Counted from the first letter of the stretch, positions 1 to 6,946 are shown. The stretch is 11,137 nt of DNA from Bacillota bacterium (GCA_023393715.1 JAEXCD010000044.1:1-11137); one strand, 5' to 3'. Notes: generated from the sequence alone by a model not told the origin. Translations and numbers: made by a program.

Positions 1-1
1 C

Positions 2-1240
2 GCCATCGACGTCCCGCGCATGAGCGGAAACGGAAGCTGCCTCTTCCCCGGCTTTGTCGATGTGCACGTTCATTTTCGGGAGCCTGGTCAGGAGCAGAAG
101 GAGACGATCCGAAGCGGTACTGCTGCCGCGGCGCACGGCGGATATACCTGCGTGTGTACCATGCCCAACCTCAACCCCGTCCCCGACTCGACGGCTCATC
201 TCCGGGTGCAGCTCGATAAAATACGCGAAACGGCCTCGATACACGTCCTCCCCTATGGCGCGATCACCGTTTCGGAGCAGGGCGATGCTCTGGCTGATCT
301 CGACGCCCTCGCCCCCCATGTATGCGCCTTTTCCGACGATGGGCGCGGCGTACAGCACGCCGAGCGGATGGAATGCGCCATGCGCCGTGCGAAGGCGCTG
401 GGGAAATGCATCGTCGCTCATGCGGAGGACGAAGCACTGGTACGCGGCGGCGTCATCCACGACGGTGAATATGCCAGGGCGCACCGCCACGCCGGCAATC
501 CCTCCGAAAGCGAGTGGAAGCAGGTCGAACGCGACATCGACCTGGTGCGCAAAACAGGCGCCGACTACCACGTGTGCCACGTCTCGACAAAGGAATCGAT
601 TGCGCTGATCCGGCAGGCGCAGCGGGAGGGCCTTCCCGTCACCTGTGAAACCGCGCCGCACTACCTTGTGTTGAACGATGCCCTCCTCCGGGAGGATGGA
701 CGTTTTCGCATGAACCCGCCCATTCGAAGCGCCGAAGATCAGCAGGCGCTCCTCGAAGCACTTCAGGACGGCACGATCTGCTGCATCGCTACCGACCATG
801 CGCCGCACACCGCAGCCGAAAAATCCGGCGGGCTGGATCACAGCCTAAACGGCGTCGTCGGACTGGAAACTGCATTTCCCATTCTCTACACCAAACTCGT
901 TCGAAACGGCCTGCTGTCGCTCGAACACCTGATCGACTGCCTCACGGCGCGGCCCATTCGGCGGTTTGCCCTTTCCGACGTACGCGAGGCACGACGCGGA
1001 CTGCCTCTTGCGCGCGGACTCTTTGAGGGCGAGGCGGCGGACTTTACGCTGTTCGATCTCGAATCCGAATACACGATTCGACCGGAGGATTTTCGCTCCA
1101 AGGGCAAAGCGAGCCCCTTTTCCGGCGAACGCGTCTTCGGTCGCTGCGTGGCAACCTACGTCGGCGGCGCGCCCGTTTTCGTCGATGAGGAAGCGATCCG
1201 CCGTGAGGAATTGTCAAGAAGCAAGTACCGTTTCTTTTGA
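2..1240 (+). CDS. pyrC: Dihydroorotase (PyrC), 5'-partial at window edge
   Basis: Cyclises carbamoyl-aspartate to dihydroorotate, the third step of pyrimidine synthesis, as a zinc amidohydrolase in the cytosol. The frame is open to the left edge. The first ATG (position 20) has no ribosome site and would put the HVHFREPG metal motif at residues 16-23, whereas family members usually have some 40-60 residues before it, so I think the true start lies upstream. Numbered from that ATG, visible catalytic elements are H16/H18/R20, the FSDDG motif (D106-D107), H134 in AHAED, H187 in CHVSTKES, and D259 in ATDHAPH. These fit a type I (PyrC/AllB-like) dihydroorotase with all expected ligands. The C-terminus is complete, and the TGA overlaps a possible TTG start of pyrK. 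It is the first visible gene of the pyr operon. A short clostridial variant starting at 20 cannot be excluded. Confidence 0.95.
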   Translation, partial: AIDVPRMSGNGSCLFPGFVDVHVHFREPGQEQKETIRSGTAAAAHGGYTCVCTMPNLNPVPDSTAHLRVQLDKIRETASIHVLPYGAITVSEQGDALADLDALAPHVCAFSDDGRGVQHAERMECAMRRAKALGKCIVAHAEDEALVRGGVIHDGEYARAHRHAGNPSESEWKQVERDIDLVRKTGADYHVCHVSTKESIALIRQAQREGLPVTCETAPHYLVLNDALLREDGRFRMNPPIRSAEDQQALLEALQDGTICCIATDHAPHTAAEKSGGLDHSLNGVVGLETAFPILYTKLVRNGLLSLEHLIDCLTARPIRRFALSDVREARRGLPLARGLFEGEAADFTLFDLESEYTIRPEDFRSKGKASPFSGERVFGRCVATYVGGAPVFVDEEAIRREELSRSKYRFF

Positions 1241-1971
1241 GAAAAAACGACCCCATCGCCCGGAACATCTATCTTCTTGAACTGGAGGGCGATACGTCCG
1301 CCATCACCCGCTCCGGACAATTCGTCAACATCCGGCTTCCGTCCTGCTTCCTGCGTCGCCCGATCTCGGTTTGCGACTGGAGCGCAAGCCGCCTCACCCT
1401 GATCTACAAGGTCGTCGGGCGCGGCACCGGGCAGCTGTCGAAAATGGCTCCCGGTCAATCCCTGGATCTGCTGACGGGCCTCGGCAACGGCTTCGACACC
1501 GAAATCGACACACAGCATCCGGTTCTGGTCGGCGGCGGTGTCGGCGTGCCGCCCCTCTACCATCTCGCGAAGCAGCTGATCGCAGAGGGGAAGACGCCCA
1601 TTGTCATCCTGGGCTTTCGAACCGCCGCCGAAGCGTTTTTCACTGAGGAGTTTCGCCTGCTCGGCCCGGAGCTTCACGTCATGACCGGGGATGGTTCATT
1701 GGGGCAGACGGGGCTGGTGACGGACGCCGCAGCCCGGCTCGCCGCGGAAAATCGTCTTGCCTATCTGTACGCCTGCGGCCCGATGCCCATGCTTCACGCG
1801 CTTTATCGGCTGCTCGACAAGCACGGCGCCGACGGTCAGTTCAGTCTGGAGGAACGCATGGGCTGCGGATTTGGCGGCTGCATGGGCTGCTCGTTTGACA
1901 CGCCGCAGGGGCCGATTCGCATCTGCAAAGAAGGCCCCGTTCTGAGAAAGGAGCAGCTGCCATGGCACTGA
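1237..1971 (+). CDS. pyrK: Dihydroorotate dehydrogenase B electron-transfer subunit (PyrK)
   Basis: FAD and [2Fe-2S] subunit that passes electrons from dihydroorotate oxidation in PyrD to NAD+. The 244-residue reading has the FAD-binding RRPIS motif (R40-S44), a glycine-rich nucleotide-binding loop VGGGVGVPP starting at V98, and a C-terminal iron-sulfur motif with C210, C215, C218 and C230 (C-x4-C-x2-C-x11-C). All match the family. The start is uncertain. TTG at 1237 overlaps the pyrC stop, which suggests translational coupling, but no good ribosome site precedes it. The frame stays open to 1207, and residues encoded from about 1213 (VKKQ...) resemble the usual PyrK N-terminus; a GAGGA sits at 1205-1209, but no ATG, GTG or TTG is in frame there. 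Its last 10 nt overlap the pyrD start. Confidence 0.93.
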   Translation: MRKNDPIARNIYLLELEGDTSAITRSGQFVNIRLPSCFLRRPISVCDWSASRLTLIYKVVGRGTGQLSKMAPGQSLDLLTGLGNGFDTEIDTQHPVLVGGGVGVPPLYHLAKQLIAEGKTPIVILGFRTAAEAFFTEEFRLLGPELHVMTGDGSLGQTGLVTDAAARLAAENRLAYLYACGPMPMLHALYRLLDKHGADGQFSLEERMGCGFGGCMGCSFDTPQGPIRICKEGPVLRKEQLPWH

Positions 1972-2891
1972 ACGCCCCCGACCTTCGCGTTCAATTAGGC
2001 GAAATGGTTTTCGACAATCCCATTATTCCCGCCAGCGGCACCTTTGGCTTCGGCTATGAATACGCTGCGTTTTACGACATCCGCTGTCTCGGCTCGATCG
2101 CTCTCAAGGGCACGACGCGTGAGCCGCGATTCGGCAATCCGACGCCGCGCATCGCCGAGACGGCAAGCGGCCTGCTCAATGCCGTCGGGCTGCAAAACCC
2201 CGGCGTCGAACGCGTGCTTTCCGAAGAGCTGCCGCGGCTGACACAGGTCTATGACAAACCGGTCATCGCCAATATCAGCGGCTTTTCCATCGACGAATAC
2301 GTACAGACCGCGCAGCTTTTTGATGCGTGCCCGCACATCGGCCTTTTGGAAATCAACATCAGCTGTCCCAATGTACACGAGGGCGGAATGAGCTTCGGCG
2401 TCATTCCGGAATCCGCCGCGGCCGTGACCCGGGCAGTCAAAGCGGTCACCACAAAGCCGGTGTACATGAAGCTGTCGCCCAATGTCACGAGCATCACCGA
2501 AATCGCGCTCGCCTGCGAGGCCGCAGGCGCCGACGGGCTTTGCCTCGTCAACACGTTTTTGGGAATGCGCCTCGATCTCAAGCGCCGTGCGCCAATTCTG
2601 GCCAATCGAACCGGCGGGTTGTCGGGGCCTTCGATCTTCCCGCTGGCGCTTCGGATGGTCTATGACGTCTTTTCCTGCGTATCCATTCCCATCATCGGCA
2701 TGGGCGGCATCCAATCCGCAGAGGACGTCCTCGAAATGATGATGGCCGGCGCCAGCGCCGTGCAGATCGGCGCGGCAAACCTGGTTAATCCCTGCGCCTG
2801 CCGCGAAATTTTAGCGGCTCTGCCGGGTGTTATGAAGAAATACCGCATCGAACGGCTGCAGGATATTATCGGTGCAGCACAGAAAGGATGA
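1962..2891 (+). CDS. pyrD: Dihydroorotate dehydrogenase, class 1B catalytic subunit (PyrD)
   Basis: FMN enzyme oxidising dihydroorotate to orotate; with PyrK it forms the NAD-dependent heterotetramer. It has 309 residues, the normal class 1 length. The catalytic base is C135 in the NISCPNVHEGG motif; class 2 membrane enzymes have serine here, and there is no N-terminal membrane helix, so the protein is cytosolic. FMN and phosphate contacts are expected in the NRTGGLSGPS segment and in the C-terminal GMGGIQSAEDVLE and GASAVQIGAA loops. The ATG at 1962 is preceded by AGAAAGGAG at 1945-1953 and lies inside the end of pyrK. The PyrK neighbour supports class 1B rather than fumarate-dependent 1A. 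Confidence 0.97.
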   Translation: MALNAPDLRVQLGEMVFDNPIIPASGTFGFGYEYAAFYDIRCLGSIALKGTTREPRFGNPTPRIAETASGLLNAVGLQNPGVERVLSEELPRLTQVYDKPVIANISGFSIDEYVQTAQLFDACPHIGLLEINISCPNVHEGGMSFGVIPESAAAVTRAVKAVTTKPVYMKLSPNVTSITEIALACEAAGADGLCLVNTFLGMRLDLKRRAPILANRTGGLSGPSIFPLALRMVYDVFSCVSIPIIGMGGIQSAEDVLEMMMAGASAVQIGAANLVNPCACREILAALPGVMKKYRIERLQDIIGAAQKG

Positions 2892-2894
2892 ACG

Positions 2895-3593
2895 ATGGGA
2901 AAAGATGTTATTATCGCCTGTGATTTTCCTCATGCACAGGACTGTCTCCGCTTCTTGGATCAATTCACCGAGGCGAAGCCCTATGTAAAAATCGGTATGG
3001 AGCTGTTTTTTGCCGAAGGCCCCGGGATCGTGCGTGAAATCAAACGCCGCGGGCATGCCGTTTTTTTGGATCTCAAGCTTCACGACATTCCCAACACCGC
3101 GGAGCAGGCCATGCGCGTTCTGTCGAATCTGGACGTCGACATGACCAATCTGCACGCGGCCGGTACCGTCGCCATGATGGAAGCCGCCGTGCGCGGACTC
3201 ACCCGTCCGGACGGCACCCGTCCCCTGCTCCTCGCGGTGACGCAGCTCACCTCGACAAGCGAAGAGCGCATGAGGCGGGATCTGTGGATCGACCGCCCTA
3301 TTGCAGACGTCGTCACGCACTATGCCCAAAACGCGCAGCGCGCCGGACTGGACGGCGTCGTCTGCTCCCCGCTGGAATCGCGTGCCGTGCATGAGCGCTG
3401 CGGTTCGTCCTTTCTCACGGTTACGCCCGGTGTTCGTTTTGCCGAAGATGCCGCCGGCGATCAGGCGCGCGTGACAACCCCCCAAGCTGCCCGGGAACTC
3501 GGAAGCGACTACATCGTCATCGGCCGTTCGATTACCGGCGCAAAGAACCCGGTCGCCGCCTATCGACGCGCCGTGGCGGAATTTGTCGGCTGA
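2895..3593 (+). CDS. pyrF: Orotidine 5'-phosphate decarboxylase (PyrF)
   Basis: Decarboxylates OMP to UMP, the last step of the pathway. The 232-residue protein matches the short type I family, a TIM barrel of about 230-240 residues. The catalytic motif D59-x-K61-x-x-D64 (DLKLHD) is intact, preceded by the N-terminal ACDFPH strand. Later barrel elements are also present: GVVCSPLE, the phosphate-binding TPGVRF segment and the C-terminal DYIVIGRSIT loop. The ATG lies 3 nt after the pyrD stop, with AAAGGA about 6 nt upstream. The TGA overlaps an ATG at 3593 that I do not accept as the start of pyrE. Confidence 0.97.
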   Translation: MGKDVIIACDFPHAQDCLRFLDQFTEAKPYVKIGMELFFAEGPGIVREIKRRGHAVFLDLKLHDIPNTAEQAMRVLSNLDVDMTNLHAAGTVAMMEAAVRGLTRPDGTRPLLLAVTQLTSTSEERMRRDLWIDRPIADVVTHYAQNAQRAGLDGVVCSPLESRAVHERCGSSFLTVTPGVRFAEDAAGDQARVTTPQAARELGSDYIVIGRSITGAKNPVAAYRRAVAEFVG

Positions 3594-3671
3594 TGCGCCT
3601 CGCGGCTTCGCCGTTTTTCCGATGCCGGCGGTTCCGGCCCGCCCCAATGCGCCTTAAAAAGGCCCTACACC

Positions 3672-3679
3672 AAGGAGGT
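3672..3679 (+). promoter_or_regulatory. Strong ribosome binding site that fixes the pyrE start
   Basis: AAGGAGGT lies a few bases before the ATG at 3683. It decides against the in-frame ATG at 3593, which overlaps the pyrF stop and would add 30 mostly Arg/Pro residues unlike the family. Confidence 0.9.
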
Positions 3680-3682
3680 AAC

Positions 3683-4321
3683 ATGAAGCAACAAATTGCC
3701 CGAGATTTATTGTCCATGCGCGCCGTTTTTCTGCGCCCGGACGAGCCCTTCACCTGGGCCAGCGGCATTCGCAGTCCCATCTACTGCGATAACCGTCTGA
3801 CGCTCTCCCACCCCGAAATTCGCACGCACATCGAGAACGGATTAGCATCGCTCATCCGGCAGTATTATCCCGATGCCGAAGCGCTCATGGGCACGAGCAC
3901 CGCAGGAATCGCTCATGCGGCGATTACCGCGCATCTGCTGAATCTTCCCATGGGCTACGTTCGCTCCGGCGCCAAGGATCATGGACGGAAGAATCAAATT
4001 GAAGGCCGGCTCGACCCCGGACAGAGGATCGTCGTCGTCGAGGATCTGATCTCCACCGGCGGCAGTGTTCTGGAGGTCGTCGACATTCTTCGAGAACATG
4101 GCGCAAAGGTATTGGGCATCGTCTCCATCTTCACCTATGGCATGCAGAAAAGCCTCGCCCGCCTCTCCGAGGCACAGGTCGAAAACCGAAGCCTGACCGA
4201 CTTCGATACCGTTATCGACGTCGCAGTTCAGGAGGGATATCTTCAGGAAGCCGACCGGGAGCGCCTGAAAGCTTTTCGGGACAACCCGTCGGATGAAAGC
4301 TGGATTGGAAAGGGAAAATAA
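3683..4321 (+). CDS. pyrE: Orotate phosphoribosyltransferase (PyrE)
   Basis: Joins orotate and PRPP to give OMP, the substrate of PyrF. With the start at 3683 the protein has 212 residues, usual for the family, and opens MKQQIARDLL followed by the conserved FTWASGIRSPIYCDNR segment. The PRPP motif VVVEDLISTGGS (residues 117-128) is intact. The flexible-loop region RSGAKDHGRKNQIEG supplies the basic residues expected to contact pyrophosphate. An 89-nt gap separates it from pyrF, the only real gap in the operon; it holds three short hairpins. The stop overlaps the pyrB start by one base (TAATG), which suggests translational coupling. Confidence 0.96.
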   Translation: MKQQIARDLLSMRAVFLRPDEPFTWASGIRSPIYCDNRLTLSHPEIRTHIENGLASLIRQYYPDAEALMGTSTAGIAHAAITAHLLNLPMGYVRSGAKDHGRKNQIEGRLDPGQRIVVVEDLISTGGSVLEVVDILREHGAKVLGIVSIFTYGMQKSLARLSEAQVENRSLTDFDTVIDVAVQEGYLQEADRERLKAFRDNPSDESWIGKGK

Positions 4322-5235
4322 TGAAGGATTTAATCGACATCTTAGAATTACCAACCTCCGAGATTGACGAGCTGATCGCCGTGGCGGAGCATATTATCGA
4401 AGCGCCGCAGGACTACGCCGAAAAATGCAAAGGGAAAAAGCTGGCGACACTGTTCTACGAGCCTTCGACGCGAACGCGTCTGAGCTTTGAGGCCGCGATG
4501 CTCGAGCTCGGCGGCAGCGTCCTCGGCTTCTCCTCCGCCAATTCCAGCTCTGCGGCAAAGGGAGAGAGCGTCGCTGATACGGCGCGAACCGTCGAATGCT
4601 TTGCCGACATTATCGCCATGCGCCACCCCAAGGAGGGCGCGCCGCTCGTCGCCTCCAAAAACGTCTCCATCCCGGTCATCAACGCAGGCGACGGCGGGCA
4701 CAACCACCCGACGCAGACGCTGACCGACCTGCTGACCATTCAGCGCGAAAAGGGACATTTGGACAATCTCGTCGTCGGCTGCTGCGGCGATCTGAAATTC
4801 GGCCGCACCGTACACTCGCTGATTTCGGCAATGAGCCGCTACAAAAATGTCCGCTTTATCCTGATCTCCCCGGACGAGCTTTGCATTCCGGAGCACGTCC
4901 GCACCGAGGTGCTCGAACGCAACGGCATTCCCTATGAGGAGGTCACCGATCTCGAAGCGGCCATGCCGCAGCTGGACATTCTTTACATGACACGCGTTCA
5001 GCGCGAACGCTTCTTTAACGAGGCCGACTACATCCGGTTGAAGGACACCTATATTCTGACGCCGCAAAAGCTGGACAACGCGAAAAAGGATCTGACCATT
5101 CTCCACCCGCTGCCGCGCGTCAATGAGATCTCGATGCAGATTGATTCGGATCCGCGCGCCGCCTATTTCCGTCAGGTTCTGTGCGGAAAGTATATTCGAA
5201 TGGCGCTCATACTGAAATTGTTGGGGGGGAAATAA
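4321..5235 (+). CDS. pyrB: Aspartate carbamoyltransferase catalytic chain (PyrB)
   Basis: Condenses carbamoyl phosphate and aspartate, the committed step of the pathway. It has 304 residues, close to the usual 300-310. The carbamoyl-phosphate loop S49-T50-R51-T52-R53 is in YEPSTRTRLSFE. The 80s loop carries a lysine (K80 in SAAKGES) that would reach into the neighbouring subunit's site. H129 is in HPTQTLTDL, and HPLPR lies at 262-266. These separate it from ornithine carbamoyltransferase, as does the PyrI partner immediately downstream, which overlaps by one base. The expected assembly is a PyrB trimer-based holoenzyme with PyrI dimers. Confidence 0.97.
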   Translation: MKDLIDILELPTSEIDELIAVAEHIIEAPQDYAEKCKGKKLATLFYEPSTRTRLSFEAAMLELGGSVLGFSSANSSSAAKGESVADTARTVECFADIIAMRHPKEGAPLVASKNVSIPVINAGDGGHNHPTQTLTDLLTIQREKGHLDNLVVGCCGDLKFGRTVHSLISAMSRYKNVRFILISPDELCIPEHVRTEVLERNGIPYEEVTDLEAAMPQLDILYMTRVQRERFFNEADYIRLKDTYILTPQKLDNAKKDLTILHPLPRVNEISMQIDSDPRAAYFRQVLCGKYIRMALILKLLGGK

Positions 5236-5654
5236 TGATTATTGGCTCGATTAAGGAAGGCGTCGTCATCGACCACATTCCGGCCGGACAAGGCATGCGG
5301 CTGTACCACTATCTGCATTTGGAGGAGCTCGACTCACAGATCGCGATTATCAAAAACGCGGTCAGCGCCAAACGCGGACGAAAGGACATCCTGAAAATCA
5401 GCGGAAAGATCGACCTGAACTACGATCTCTTAGGCTATATTGACCCGAACATCACCGTAAATATTATCGAGGAGGGCGAAACCGTGCAGAAGGTACACCC
5501 GCAGCTCCCCGAAACCATTTCGGGTATCATCCGGTGCAAAAACCCGCGCTGCATTACGTCCATCGAACAGGATCTGCCGCATGTATTTAAGCTGACGGAC
5601 CGCGAGCACGGCGTTTACCGCTGCATCTACTGCGAAACCAAGGCCGCGCAATAG
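5235..5654 (+). CDS. pyrI: Aspartate carbamoyltransferase regulatory chain (PyrI)
   Basis: Nucleotide-binding regulatory subunit of aspartate carbamoyltransferase; in studied holoenzymes CTP/UTP inhibit and ATP activates. It has 139 residues, somewhat shorter than the roughly 150 of enteric PyrI. The N-terminal allosteric domain opens MIIGSIKEGVVIDHIPAGQG. The C-terminal zinc site has C101 and C106 (C-x4-C) and C130 and C133 (C-x2-C), all four ligands, which couple it to PyrB. The ATG at 5235 uses the last base of the pyrB stop and follows a G-rich ribosome site (GGGGGGA). An upstream in-frame ATG at 5181 lies inside pyrB and would add residues unlike the family. Allosteric behaviour here is inferred from the family. 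Confidence 0.95.
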   Translation: MIIGSIKEGVVIDHIPAGQGMRLYHYLHLEELDSQIAIIKNAVSAKRGRKDILKISGKIDLNYDLLGYIDPNITVNIIEEGETVQKVHPQLPETISGIIRCKNPRCITSIEQDLPHVFKLTDREHGVYRCIYCETKAAQ

Positions 5655-5676
5655 CTCCGGCGAATAGAAAACATCA

Positions 5677-5707
5677 AAAAGCGGAACCCCTCAGGGGTTC
5701 CGCTTTT
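5677..5707. terminator. Bidirectional intrinsic terminator between pyrI and the zinc-ribbon gene
   Basis: A perfect 14-bp inverted repeat (arms 5677-5690 and 5694-5707, core GCGGAACCCC) has a TCA loop. The arms end in AAAA and TTTT, so a U tract forms on either strand. It lies 22 nt after the pyrI stop and about 40 nt after the stop of the convergent gene, so it can end both transcripts. Confidence 0.95.
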
Positions 5708-5746
5708 GGTTTGCAGCATCTTAAGACAGCGTATCGGTTATCTCCG

Positions 5747-6670
5747 TCAGCGAAAATCCGCTTCATTAAAGGGGTCGCCGCACTGCGGACAGAACCTCGG
5801 AACGGGCTGCGCCGCATCCGGAATCCAGCCGCAGCGATTGCACTGTACCCGCTTTGGCGCCGGCTTCGGGCTGCCGCAGCTCGAACAGAAGTTCCCCTGA
5901 TTTGTGGCGCCGCATTGGCAGCTCCACATCGCACCCGCTCCCATGGGCACAGCCGCGCCCGCTGCGCTGCCGATGGATTGCGCGCCGCCCTGATTCACGG
6001 TCGCGCCCGGAGCATTGCCCTGCGCACTAAAGCCGTCCTGCGCGCCCATCCGGTTAACGCCGCCAAGCGGTGTCGCCCGATCCTCACCCCTCAGCGCCAT
6101 ACAGATCTCATTGCCCTGCCGCTCGTAATAACGGTACTGATCGGTATAAGGGCTATCCGGGCGGTCCTGAGTCAGCTCGAAGGAAATCTCCTGAAACCAC
6201 GGTGAATCGACCTGCAGACGCATGGTGAACTCGTACTCCACCTTGTAACGCGGCGGGTTGTAGCTCTCCCTCTTTCCGTCCTCCGTCTTTTGGTAAAGCT
6301 CTTCGCGATGTTCCTCAATCGCCACGTCGACATTCATCACCTGCGACAGGCTGATGAGGTCCGGATTGGCCGAACGCCAATCCGTCATGCCCGACACAAC
6401 GAAGCGCCCTGCGGCCTCATCAAGATAGATTTTCGTCTCATTGCCGAGCACTCTGGTCGGATGAAACGTCGACAGCTCCCGTTCATTTTCTTCGCGGTAC
6501 TGCAAATGCTCACGGATGGATTCGACCGTAGCGCGACGCCGACCGGTAAAAAAGGGAGACAGCTTCCGTGCGCAATCCTTACAAAGATTGCCGTCATCCA
6601 GCTTTCTGTTGCCTAAAAGACCGATTTTTTCTCCGCAGATATCGCAATACTTCTTGTCAAATAAGCCCAT
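5747..6670 (-). CDS. Multi-zinc-ribbon protein, DUF4428-like N-terminus, function unknown
   Basis: A 307-residue cytosolic-looking protein with no signal peptide or membrane segment. The N-terminal module MGLFDKKYCDICGEKIG has C9, C12, C30 and C33 (two C-x2-C pairs), as in DUF4428 proteins. A middle domain (about 45-200) is mixed charged/hydrophobic with a conserved-looking FHPTRVLGNETKIYLDE stretch; I do not recognise its fold. Residues about 205-247 form a Gly/Ala/Gln-rich linker. The C-terminus holds two zinc ribbons: C251, C253, C262, C265 and C277, C280, C294, C297. All three cysteine sets are complete. Start 6670 is chosen because AGGAGG precedes it by 5 nt; an upstream in-frame ATG (6697) adds nine residues without such a site. 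It is convergent with the pyr operon and has no partner gene. Binding of zinc is likely; any enzymatic, nucleic-acid or protein-binding role is unknown. Confidence 0.9.
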   Translation of the reverse strand: MGLFDKKYCDICGEKIGLLGNRKLDDGNLCKDCARKLSPFFTGRRRATVESIREHLQYREENERELSTFHPTRVLGNETKIYLDEAAGRFVVSGMTDWRSANPDLISLSQVMNVDVAIEEHREELYQKTEDGKRESYNPPRYKVEYEFTMRLQVDSPWFQEISFELTQDRPDSPYTDQYRYYERQGNEICMALRGEDRATPLGGVNRMGAQDGFSAQGNAPGATVNQGGAQSIGSAAGAAVPMGAGAMWSCQCGATNQGNFCSSCGSPKPAPKRVQCNRCGWIPDAAQPVPRFCPQCGDPFNEADFR

Positions 6671-6675
6671 ATGCG

Positions 6676-6681
6676 CCTCCT
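6676..6681 (-). promoter_or_regulatory. Ribosome binding site of the zinc-ribbon gene
   Basis: AGGAGG on the minus strand, 5 nt before the ATG at 6670, decides the start of the zinc-ribbon protein. Confidence 0.85.
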
Positions 6682-6689
6682 GTACAACG

Positions 6690-6699
6690 GTTTGCAAAC
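6690..6699. promoter_or_regulatory. Palindrome GTTTGCAAAC, possible operator
   Basis: A perfect 10-bp palindrome lies between the candidate -10 box and the ribosome site of the zinc-ribbon gene, in the untranslated leader. Flanking ACG and CGT nearly extend the symmetry but are offset by one base. Its place fits a repressor site, but no regulator is identified and chance is possible. Confidence 0.25.
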
Positions 6700-6732
6700 G
6701 TCTTCACATTTTGATATCACAATACCCCTTTT

Positions 6733-6762
6733 ATTATAAAAAAACAGGCTATCATTAAATTT
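6733..6762 (-). promoter_or_regulatory. Candidate sigma-A promoter of the zinc-ribbon gene
   Basis: A perfect -10 hexamer TATAAT (6738-6733 on the minus strand) lies in A+T-rich DNA about 63 nt before the ATG. The -35 side is poor: TTTAAT at 15-nt spacing or AATTTA at 17 nt, neither close to TTGACA. Expected start of transcription is near 6726. Weak or activator-dependent activity would fit. Confidence 0.4.
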
Positions 6763-6823
6763 TTTATTCCGGCGTCCGGCGCCCTCCGCGTCTGTCTTTA
6801 GTCCGAAATCCTGTCCGGATAAA

Positions 6824-6858
6824 ACAGGGGCGCGTCCCCACAGTATACGCGCCCCTGT
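6824..6858 (-). terminator. Hairpin with U tract, terminator-like
   Basis: A perfect 12-bp inverted repeat (ACAGGGGCGCGT at 6824-6835, its complement at 6847-6858) has an 11-nt loop. On the minus strand the stem is followed by TTTTATCC, a short U tract. It lies downstream of the SRP RNA terminator and 154 nt upstream of the zinc-ribbon gene. It may be a second terminator for the RNA operon or the terminator half of an attenuator (see findings). Confidence 0.6.
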
Positions 6859-6919
6859 ACGCGCTGCGAATCGAGCCGCTGTAGGCCTCCGGCGCGATGG
6901 GTGCGATGCGCGTACAGGG
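6853..6919. repeat. Second 12-bp inverted repeat overlapping the terminator stem
   Basis: CCCTGTACGCGC (6853-6864) and its exact complement (6908-6919) flank 43 nt. Six bases (6853-6858) are shared with the terminator-like stem at 6824-6858, so the two helices cannot form together in full. Direct repeats TGCGATGCG (6902, 6921) and TGCGAATCGA (6865, 6926) lie in and beside it. No coding capacity is evident. With the 6671-6823 leader this accounts for the roughly 300-nt stretch without a gene. Confidence 0.75.
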
Positions 6920-6946
6920 ATGCGATGCGAATCGACAAAACCGCAC

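Noticed and set aside
3593..3682. N-terminal extension of PyrE from the ATG overlapping the pyrF stop
   Set aside because: The added residues are Arg/Pro-rich and unlike the family, and a strong ribosome site precedes the ATG at 3683.
5711..6205. Open frame of 164 codons on the + strand
   Set aside because: Antisense to the zinc-ribbon gene, Ala/Arg-rich, starting just after the terminator with no ribosome site.
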